This document shows positions 57,743 to 64,000 of a stretch of DNA of 64,000 nucleotides, piece after piece. Below the pieces are notes generated by a model. The model had not been told where the DNA came from. It saw only the letters and a list, made by a program, of their open reading frames with translations, and did no database searches. The position numbers and the translations under genes are program-made. How positions within the stretch are numbered: position 1 is the stretch's first letter; the number at the start of each line of letters is the position of its first letter. Where the stretch lies: NCBI GenBank assembly GCA_938743325.2, contig OW568873.1, positions 682,001 through 746,000 on the forward strand. Direction: 5' to 3'. This stretch comes from Pycnococcus provasolii. Its lineage: Eukaryota; Chlorophyta; Pseudoscourfieldiophyceae; Pseudoscourfieldiales; Pycnococcaceae.

Positions 57743-60613
57743 ATGCAACGCGGTGCAGCACAAGGAAAATTATGGACGTACTTCATCAGCCACAAGCAGA
57801 GTGACAGCAAGACAGAGGCGCTCGAACTGACTGTGCAACTCGGAAAAGGCGCGTGCTGGCTTGACGTTCACCAACGCGATGCGGGCCAAAAGGCCATGGA
57901 GAACGGCGTGCGTAACTCGCAGTTCTTCGTGTGCATTATCAGCCCAGGATACCTGGAGTCGAAGTGGTGTATGACGGAACTCGAGTGGGCGTTCACGTTC
58001 AGCAAACCCATCATCCTGTGCTTTCGCTCGGCGGACAACGTCGGCGCTATCCTGCCACGACTGCCTAACGAGTTTGCAAGTTTGAGCAATATCCAAGGCA
58101 TCAAGTTAGACCGCTCGCACCCAGACTTCTTCCAGGTCGCCATAAACATGATACGCGAGCGTGTTGGCGACGCGACGGGAAGCAGCGATGGCATATCGAA
58201 AGTCCGGCGAGGGAAGGAGGCAATCGAGCACTGGAAGAAAATGCGAGCGACAGTGTTCACAGTCGTCGCAGCGAGGCGCTTCCGCGAAGGTGGGAAGGAG
58301 CACCACCGCAGTAACCACGAGCTCGACGTGCTCCCGGCCATTGCACTTCGCAAGCTCGAGAACCCGCAGCTTCAGCTCAACGCAGATCAGCAGCTGGAGG
58401 TGCTCGAGGCGTGCATCGCGGCTGGAAAGCAGCAGGCTGTGCGCGCGACAGATAAGCAGCTCGTCATGGTGATTGGCAATACAGGTGCCGGCAAGAGCAC
58501 GCTCGTCAACTACTTGCACGGCTGTCAGATGGAGCTTCACAAGACGACGGATGAAAAAGGCAAAAAGAAGAAAGTGATTCGAGTCCGTGAAGACTCGAGT
58601 CCGCCCGAGCTGATGGAGATCGGTCACACGAACAAGTCGGCGACATTCATGCCGAAGGTTGACGGCGGCGACGACACGCTGACGTTCGCGGACTGTCCGG
58701 GCTTCCTGGATAATTGCGGCGCGGAGATCAACATTGCGAACGCGGTGAATATCAAGGCGGCCGTATCTCAAGCAGCTGGTATTCGCGTGCTTATCGTGCT
58801 GAACTACTACTCGCTCAAGGCTGATCGAGGCAGAGGCATTCGCGAACTTGCCCAGATTCTCGCCGACCTCTTTGGCGATGCCAGGCGCATGAGAGAGCAT
58901 GCAAGCTCGGTGATCCTAGGACTCAGCCAAGCACCTCGCAGGGACGAGGATGACGACGAACCCATGCAGTTGTCAGACTTCCAAGATCGTGTGAGCGATA
59001 CCACCGGGCTTGGCGACGATGCTGCGGCAATCGTCAAATCTCTGGTGAGCCGGATGTTCGTGTACGACCCGTTGAATCGTGGCGACGAGACGTGGAGTGT
59101 TTGCGATCACATTCTTGCCAGTTTGCGCTCATTACCGCCCATCGCCGAACCTGGGGACGTGTTCCGAACGGTGCTCACGGCTGAGGACGAACGCGCGCTT
59201 CGCGCATGTGTATCTGAAATGTCGATGAGGCTACGGAAGGGTATGGAGCGCAAGGAATACGACATGGTTGGTACGATGCTGCGTCAGCTGAGTGCGCTCG
59301 AGGGCATTGGCAATCCTCTCGTGACACGGATGTTGGCATATGCCCGTGAGCAGGTGGCTCTCGCATCGGTAATGCTCAAGGATGATGCGATCAGATGCGC
59401 GATGACTCGAGGCTTTGACGAGGCGGACGAGGGCGTGCGAGAACTTAAGCGCGCCGCCTCGGCTTTGTCCAAAGCGGGACAGGCGACGAAAGATCTCGCG
59501 CGGCGTGTGCTGAAGATGTCTGAGGATGCAGGTGCCGCCGTGAGTCGCTTGAAGGAGGATGAGCAGGAGCGCAGGCAGATGCGTGATCGTCACGACGCCT
59601 TGCAGCGGCAGGTGGAATTTCTCGAAGCGAAAGCACGCGAGGACCGTGAACGCGCGGATGCTCAGCGCGCCGAGCTTGAGAAAGAGCGTGCTGACAATGA
59701 GCGGAAGCGCACGGACATGGCGGATGCGTTCGAGGCTGAGCGAAAGAAGCTCGAGGAACGCATGGCAGAATCCACCGAGGCGGAGGTGCGCAAGAAGATG
59801 CAGGAGGAACTGAAGCGTCTCGAGGCTGAGCGTGATGCGCAGGAGCGGGAGGCACGCGAGACATTCGAGAAGCGCGAGAGGCAACTGCGTAAGCAGGCTG
59901 AGGCAAGTGCACGGCGAGCCGCTGAGGCAGAGAAGGAAAGGCAGAGCTTGATGTCAGCTGCAAAGAAGGAACAGGAGCAGCAAGCGACGAGCGAAATGGA
60001 TATCTACCGGCAGCAAGCCCTCGCCCGAGAGAAAGCTCGAACATCACAATCATCATCATTAAAGCCAACAACAAACACGGGCAATGACAACAACAAGTAC
60101 GAGAATGATGATATTTACCGATTGATTAGAGAACAAAAGTGGAGTGAAGTGAAGGCATGCTTGAGCGCGAATCCTGGAAAGGCCAGGGAGAAGAACGATA
60201 ATGACGGATATCTACCCCTGCATCGGGCGGCTCAATACAATGCCCCCGCAGACGTCGTTCGCATGCTGCTCGATGCGTATCCAGCAGGAGCCAAGGAGAA
60301 GAATTGGTGCGATTATCTACCCCTGCATTATGCGGCTGAAAACAAAGCCCCCGCAGACGTCGTTCGCATTCTGCTCGATGCGTATGCGGAAGGAGCCAGG
60401 GAGAAAGACAACTATGGGGATCTACCCCTGCATCATGCGGCTGCAAACAAAGCCCCCGAAGATGTCGTTCGCATGCTGGTTGAGGCCTATCCCGAAGGGA
60501 AAAAAGTCAAGACCAATTATGGAAAATTGCCGGTGCACTTTGCGAAGGATTTTGGTGCCCCCAAAGAAATCATCAAACTTCTAGACGTGCCGTTGGGATC
60601 ATCTTGGTTCTAA
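57743..60613 (+). CDS. TIR-GTPase-coiled-coil-ankyrin protein
   Basis: 956 residues, single exon. TIR domain 1-150: YFISHKQSDS opens it, FFVCIISPGYLESKWC contains the alpha-C motif, and Glu79 in WCMTEL occupies the place of the catalytic Glu of NADase TIRs. A GTPase-like domain follows with P-loop GNTGAGKS at 245-252 and DCPGF (Walker B/G3) near 314; a typical NKxD G4 is not seen. About 600-770 is a long Glu/Arg-rich coiled coil. About 790-945 are three to four ankyrin-type repeats (GYLPLHRAAQYNAPADVVRM), more regular than the rest and similar to one another. Layout resembles NLR immune receptors, but NB-ARC is replaced by an AIG1/GIMAP- or dynamin-like P-loop GTPase and LRRs by ankyrins. Expected function: sensing followed by TIR-driven NAD+ cleavage or signalling; this is inference. 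TGTAA at 60647-60651. Confidence 0.85.
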   Translation: MQRGAAQGKLWTYFISHKQSDSKTEALELTVQLGKGACWLDVHQRDAGQKAMENGVRNSQFFVCIISPGYLESKWCMTELEWAFTFSKPIILCFRSADNVGAILPRLPNEFASLSNIQGIKLDRSHPDFFQVAINMIRERVGDATGSSDGISKVRRGKEAIEHWKKMRATVFTVVAARRFREGGKEHHRSNHELDVLPAIALRKLENPQLQLNADQQLEVLEACIAAGKQQAVRATDKQLVMVIGNTGAGKSTLVNYLHGCQMELHKTTDEKGKKKKVIRVREDSSPPELMEIGHTNKSATFMPKVDGGDDTLTFADCPGFLDNCGAEINIANAVNIKAAVSQAAGIRVLIVLNYYSLKADRGRGIRELAQILADLFGDARRMREHASSVILGLSQAPRRDEDDDEPMQLSDFQDRVSDTTGLGDDAAAIVKSLVSRMFVYDPLNRGDETWSVCDHILASLRSLPPIAEPGDVFRTVLTAEDERALRACVSEMSMRLRKGMERKEYDMVGTMLRQLSALEGIGNPLVTRMLAYAREQVALASVMLKDDAIRCAMTRGFDEADEGVRELKRAASALSKAGQATKDLARRVLKMSEDAGAAVSRLKEDEQERRQMRDRHDALQRQVEFLEAKAREDRERADAQRAELEKERADNERKRTDMADAFEAERKKLEERMAESTEAEVRKKMQEELKRLEAERDAQEREARETFEKRERQLRKQAEASARRAAEAEKERQSLMSAAKKEQEQQATSEMDIYRQQALAREKARTSQSSSLKPTTNTGNDNNKYENDDIYRLIREQKWSEVKACLSANPGKAREKNDNDGYLPLHRAAQYNAPADVVRMLLDAYPAGAKEKNWCDYLPLHYAAENKAPADVVRILLDAYAEGAREKDNYGDLPLHHAAANKAPEDVVRMLVEAYPEGKKVKTNYGKLPVHFAKDFGAPKEIIKLLDVPLGSSWF

Positions 60614-60696
60614 TAACAATCATCTACTACTTACTACCACTACATCTGTAACAACACTATATTTGCCCCCACCACGAATTAAATAAATGCTTCCAA

Positions 60697-61836
60697 TCAC
60701 GCGGCACGCGCGGCGCCCATCTGCCTTCGCAGGCGCGCGGACGAGTCCTCCTCATTCGACTTGGCGTGGTACACGCGCGTCGGCGACGACGACGGAGGCA
60801 GATGCGGCTGCGGCGCATCGTACGGATATCCGTTCTTCACAAAGTCTTCAGGTGCATCGATCGTGACGCCGTCGTTGCGCACCTGAACGCCGTGGTACAT
60901 GAGCTGGAACTGCGTAGTCAGATCCTGGTCGCTCGGCTTCTCGCCTAGCTCGTTGGCGAAAAGCCGCTGCATATTCGTGGCATACAGCCCGGCATCCGCG
61001 CGCTCCGCCTCGCTGGGCGTGTACAGCGGCATGATCTTCACCTCGCATCGGTTGTACAGCTGACTTGCAAGACGGAGGAAGGCGAAGTTGTCGTCGCGCA
61101 GCGTCCACGCGATGTTGTAGTTCTTGCACGGGTACCGAATCACCACCGGGAGCACGGGAACGCCCGCGACGAACGCGCCGCGCTTGAATCGCACGACGGT
61201 TCGTCCGTTGGTTGTCGTTCCCTCCGGCGCCATGGCAATGTTCGGGTACCTGTCGTCGAAGATACGCTCGACGACCAGCGCCGCCTTGTTACCCGCCTTG
61301 GCGCCGACGTTGCTAGCATGTGCACCTGCGCTCGCCGCCTCGACGCGGTCAACGAGTACAGGCTGGAACGCGCGCACGCCCCTTCCGATCAGCGGCAGGT
61401 TCGCGATGGTTTTCTTCGTGACGGAGCACGGTTGAAAGAAAATGACGAGTAGGAACGAGTCTACCCAGCTGACGTGGTTTATGCATATGACGATACGTTT
61501 CTTTCCACTTCTCATGTCCGGCGTATAGTTTTCGAACCCTTTTGTGTTTATGTACAGGAATCCGAGCGGGACGAGAACGATCCTGCACCACATAGCTGCG
61601 ATATAAACGATTTTCCTTCTCCACGTCGCGAGCGGTTTGTTGAGGTCCGCCCCTGCGGTCGCCGCGTAGAAGTGCGCGAACGCCGTCGCGAACGCGACGA
61701 CGAAGATAACGATTCTCACAGGTGCGGATAGAATCATGAGGGCAATTTTCGCACGTTCGTACATGTTCATGGGGAAGTTGGTTTCTAGGAACGGCGACGC
61801 GTGAAGCGCACACCTCATGGACGACGACGATGGCAT
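60697..61836 (-). CDS. Lysophospholipid acyltransferase (LPCAT/LPEAT-like)
   Basis: 379 residues. Two hydrophobic segments precede the catalytic region (ALMILSAPVRIVIFVVAFAT; then a shorter one near 85). The PlsC motifs are complete: block I NHVSWVDS (His and Asp), block II around 'RGVRAFQPVLVDR', block III APEGTTTNG and block IV PVLPVVIRYP. Spacing and the surrounding CINHVSWVDSFLLVIFF match the LPCAT1/LPEAT branch rather than plastid LPAAT. It would re-acylate lysophosphatidyl-choline or -ethanolamine with acyl-CoA at the ER. No EF hand is present at the C-terminus, unlike LPEAT2. Confidence 0.87.
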   Translation of the reverse strand: MPSSSSMRCALHASPFLETNFPMNMYERAKIALMILSAPVRIVIFVVAFATAFAHFYAATAGADLNKPLATWRRKIVYIAAMWCRIVLVPLGFLYINTKGFENYTPDMRSGKKRIVICINHVSWVDSFLLVIFFQPCSVTKKTIANLPLIGRGVRAFQPVLVDRVEAASAGAHASNVGAKAGNKAALVVERIFDDRYPNIAMAPEGTTTNGRTVVRFKRGAFVAGVPVLPVVIRYPCKNYNIAWTLRDDNFAFLRLASQLYNRCEVKIMPLYTPSEAERADAGLYATNMQRLFANELGEKPSDQDLTTQFQLMYHGVQVRNDGVTIDAPEDFVKNGYPYDAPQPHLPPSSSPTRVYHAKSNEEDSSARLRRQMGAARAA

Positions 61837-62649
61837 GGCCGCTTGAGATGAAAATGAAGGTAGTTTCAGGTTTGGGTTAGGCCGTTAGGTTAGGAGGTGT
61901 GCCAGGTCAGCATGCTAGTCTATGCTGGGAGGGGAAGGGCGGCGGCTGGGGGCGGGAGAACAAAACACCAAACTCCCCTGTTTCTGTTTAGTCGAGAGGA
62001 ATGGTCGGACTTTTGAACGTTTGGGAAACTAACCTTACCTCATGATGGCCTGGTGAGATCGATGGACTGGTGAGATCGATGGCCTGGTGAGATCGATGGC
62101 CTGGTCAGATCGATGGCCTGGTCAGATGGTGGTGATCGTGGTGGTGATCGTGGTGGTGAATGCCTGTGAATGGTGGGAAAGATCGTGGTGGTGGTGAGGA
62201 AGATGGTGGTGGTGATCGTGGTATTCAGGTGTGGTGTTCTCTGTTCATCGTGATTCGTCCGTACTGTACCGTACCACGTCTTTGTACGGGCTCATACATA
62301 TGACCAGACAAACATCATTTATCATCCGGCTGTTTATGATGTATTCCGCCAGTCCAGGTCGGCAGTCCAGGTCGGCAGTCCGGCCTTTACCTAACTGAAG
62401 GCTGTTACTGAAGGCCGCCCAGTCCGCGGCCGCCTCTCTCCGTTGTAAGTCCGCAGCCACCTACGCATCTAGGGGTATTTTTGGCAACTGGCAAGAATAA
62501 GGTGGTCAATCCATGAAAAGCAAGCTCTCTCCTCTGCTCTCTCCTGGAAGGAAGTACCTTAAGTTCGTTGGTTCCCGCCTCCTCTCCTCTCCCCTTCTCA
62601 TGTCCCGCAGGGCAAGCTCACCATCATCACCATCACGACGACGATAGTG
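61837..62649. other. Divergent intergenic region with minisatellites
   Basis: Between the acyltransferase and the LRR gene. Holds a 17-bp minisatellite and (GGTGGTGATCGT)n. TTAGGTTAGG near 61880 is a weak telomere-like remnant. No gene. Confidence 0.5.
62044..62128 (+). repeat. 17-bp minisatellite, five copies
   Basis: Unit GATGGCCTGGTGAGATC, with one to two base variants per copy, followed by GGTGGTGATCGT repeats to about 62165. Confidence 0.88.
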
Positions 62650-64000
62650 ATGAAGGCGGCGAAGAAGAAGAATCCCAACTTCGACTTCGGTGGTGGTGGT
62701 GGTGATCGTGGTGGTGGTGGTGGTGGCCGTGCCGCTCTCGACTCCTCCTTGTCCTTGCACTGCCGTCTTCGCCAATCCGCAGCCACGGGTACCATCAGGC
62801 TTTGTGGCTTGAACCTTACCGTATTACCCGCCGACGATGTCCTCGCAGTTATGATGGGAGAATACAAATACGACGACGCAGATACCACTTCAACTTACAC
62901 GTCATCGCAGGCATTTTCGTCGTCGTCATCTCCCAAGTGGTGGGAAACTAATCAGATTACCAAAGTCGATATCTCAAACAACCAAATCACAAACCTGCCA
63001 CCTGATGTACTGCAGCACGAAACACTCGAAGTACTATGCGCGCACACAAACAAACTCGCCGGCGTGTCATGCTGGGGAGAGAACATGCGCGACGTCGACG
63101 TGACTTTGAACGAAATCGAAGTCTTGCCGCCACTCACAAGCACAATCGCAAGACTCAAGGCGTCGCAAAACAGACTCGAGGAACTTCCACTGTCACAGCA
63201 CAACGGCGACAGCGCTCTCGCAGAACTCGACGCCAGCGACAACAAAACGCTCAAGAACGTGCCCGACGCATTTGGCGAACACTTTCGATTTCTAGTGCGC
63301 CTGCGTCTCGCAGACTGCGCACTTGAGCGACTTCCCGAGGAAATGTTCGCGCACATGCAAAGACTCGACGACCTTGACATCGCGGGAAACATACTTCAAG
63401 CGCTTCCCAAGTCGCTCGGAAAAGCGAGTGCAATGCGCCGCATCGACGCAAGCCGCAATCGGATCGTTGACGTGCCCACCCTTCCCACGAAGCAGCTTGC
63501 CGAGATCGTGCTTGCAAACAATCGACCACTTGCACACCTGCCCAGCTGCGTTGCAGAGGCGCGCGCACTGCGCACCGTCGTCGCGAGCCGATGCGGATTT
63601 ACCGCCATTCCTCCACCACTACTCGTACCGGACGGCCCACCTATCGCCACGCTCGATCTTGCTGACAACGACATAGCCACCGTGGCACCGGAGATGGCGC
63701 GGCGTGCAGATACGCTGCGTGCCCTATGCCTGCAGGGCAACCCCATTCGATCGGTGCGACAGGCGCTTTTGAACGGTCCCATGTCAAAGCTCATGGCACA
63801 CCTCGTAGCGCAGATGGCGGACGGCGACAACGGCATGGGCATCGGCGAACCATTCCACGCATCGGCACAGCGCAGTGGAGGCATGCTTGACATCAGCGCC
63901 GCGACCGTTCCCACTCAGGCGTGGGCGATGGATGCCGCGGCGCGCGGGGTCTTCACCGGCGTTCAAAAGATTCAGGCTGCGAATGCACCGCAAATCGACG
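62650..64000 (+). CDS. LRRC40-like leucine-rich-repeat protein (5' part)
   Basis: Open from ATG 62650 to the window edge, 450 residues seen. A Lys-rich start (MKAAKKKNPNFDF) and a Gly-rich linker lead to 'LRQSAATGTIRLCGLNLTVL', which aligns with the ARQSGxLNLSNRxL entry of LRRC40. Then comes an SSSS linker, 'KWWETNQITKVDISNNQITN' matching WWDQTDLTKLxIASNKL of LRRC40, and about nine leucine-rich repeats of LxxLxxxxNxLxxLP type. A short helical cap with 'QGNPIRSVRQALLNG' parallels the LEGNPLRTIRREIINKG of LRRC40. After about residue 390 a new segment begins and is cut by the window. LRRC40 homologues are widespread cytosolic proteins of poorly known function. No intron seen. Confidence 0.78.
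   Translation, partial: MKAAKKKNPNFDFGGGGGDRGGGGGGRAALDSSLSLHCRLRQSAATGTIRLCGLNLTVLPADDVLAVMMGEYKYDDADTTSTYTSSQAFSSSSSPKWWETNQITKVDISNNQITNLPPDVLQHETLEVLCAHTNKLAGVSCWGENMRDVDVTLNEIEVLPPLTSTIARLKASQNRLEELPLSQHNGDSALAELDASDNKTLKNVPDAFGEHFRFLVRLRLADCALERLPEEMFAHMQRLDDLDIAGNILQALPKSLGKASAMRRIDASRNRIVDVPTLPTKQLAEIVLANNRPLAHLPSCVAEARALRTVVASRCGFTAIPPPLLVPDGPPIATLDLADNDIATVAPEMARRADTLRALCLQGNPIRSVRQALLNGPMSKLMAHLVAQMADGDNGMGIGEPFHASAQRSGGMLDISAATVPTQAWAMDAAARGVFTGVQKIQAANAPQID

Noticed and set aside
1-64000. CRISPR arrays, bacterial operons, ribosome binding sites, rRNA and tRNA genes
   Set aside because: No regular spacers, no gene overlap of operon type and no rRNA or cloverleaf sequence seen; the window is eukaryotic nuclear DNA. 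tRNA absence is by eye only.

Overview
This is nuclear DNA of a eukaryote, most likely a green alga (chlorophyte or prasinophyte grade). Supporting signs are: hydroxyproline-rich (SPPPP)n wall or matrix proteins of pherophorin type; a plant-type DNA ligase VI (SNM1 nuclease fused to ligase); the pentamer TGTAA, the usual green-algal poly(A) signal, at or just after the stop of about ten genes; GC-rich compact genes with few short GT-AG introns; and a rich flagellar/secretory gene set. TTAGGG/CCCTAA arrays lie between genes and suggest a TTAGGG telomere type. I cannot name the species.

Layout. 1-2.5 kb (-): 5' part of a secreted Pro-rich, EGF and REJ-like protein. 3.2-7.5 kb (-): DNA ligase VI. 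8.4-11.8 kb (+): VPS35L of the retriever complex. 11.9-15.5 kb: gene-poor stretch with a degraded gene, a small secreted Cys-rich protein and a Helitron fragment. 15.6-27.8 kb (+): a 4021-residue centrin-binding Sfi1-repeat giant with near-identical internal repeats. 28.0-29.3 kb (+): NIPA-type Mg2+ transporter. 29.5-33.3 kb (-): protein with four cyclic-nucleotide-binding domains. 33.3-35.5 kb: gene desert with a Copia-like LTR fossil. 35.5-37.9 kb (-): four-repeat C-type-lectin-like cell-surface protein. 38.8-40.0 kb (+): unknown gene with an apparent frame break. 40.5-42.3 kb (-): pherophorin-like membrane protein. 42.8-44.9 kb (+): ER DnaJ/thioredoxin-fold protein. 44.9-46.1 kb (-): ABHD17-like hydrolase. 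46.6-47.6 kb (+): RCC1-like beta-propeller. 47.7-50.0 kb (-): truncated methyltransferase, a small hydrophobic ORF and an F-box protein. 50.4-51.1 kb (+): unknown. 51.3-53.1 kb (+): HOP/STI1. 53.3-53.9 kb (-): cyclophilin. 54.5-55.5 kb (+): secreted protein. 55.7-56.7 kb (-): ubiquitin-like membrane protein. 57.7-60.6 kb (+): TIR-GTPase-coiled-coil-ankyrin protein, the best candidate for a new system. 60.7-61.8 kb (-): lysophospholipid acyltransferase. 62.7 kb to the end (+): LRRC40-like leucine-rich-repeat protein, cut by the window edge.

There is no operon logic; genes stand alone. Themes are cell surface/extracellular matrix (genes at 1, 35.5, 40.5 and 54.5 kb), proteostasis (HOP, cyclophilin, DnaJ, F-box, ubiquitin-like), cytoskeleton (Sfi1 giant) and membrane traffic/lipid (VPS35L, LPLAT, ABHD17). 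A pattern worth attention: six of seven interstitial telomere-repeat arrays sit within about 60-310 bp upstream of a coding start, and two intergenic regions carry paired inverted CACGTG boxes.
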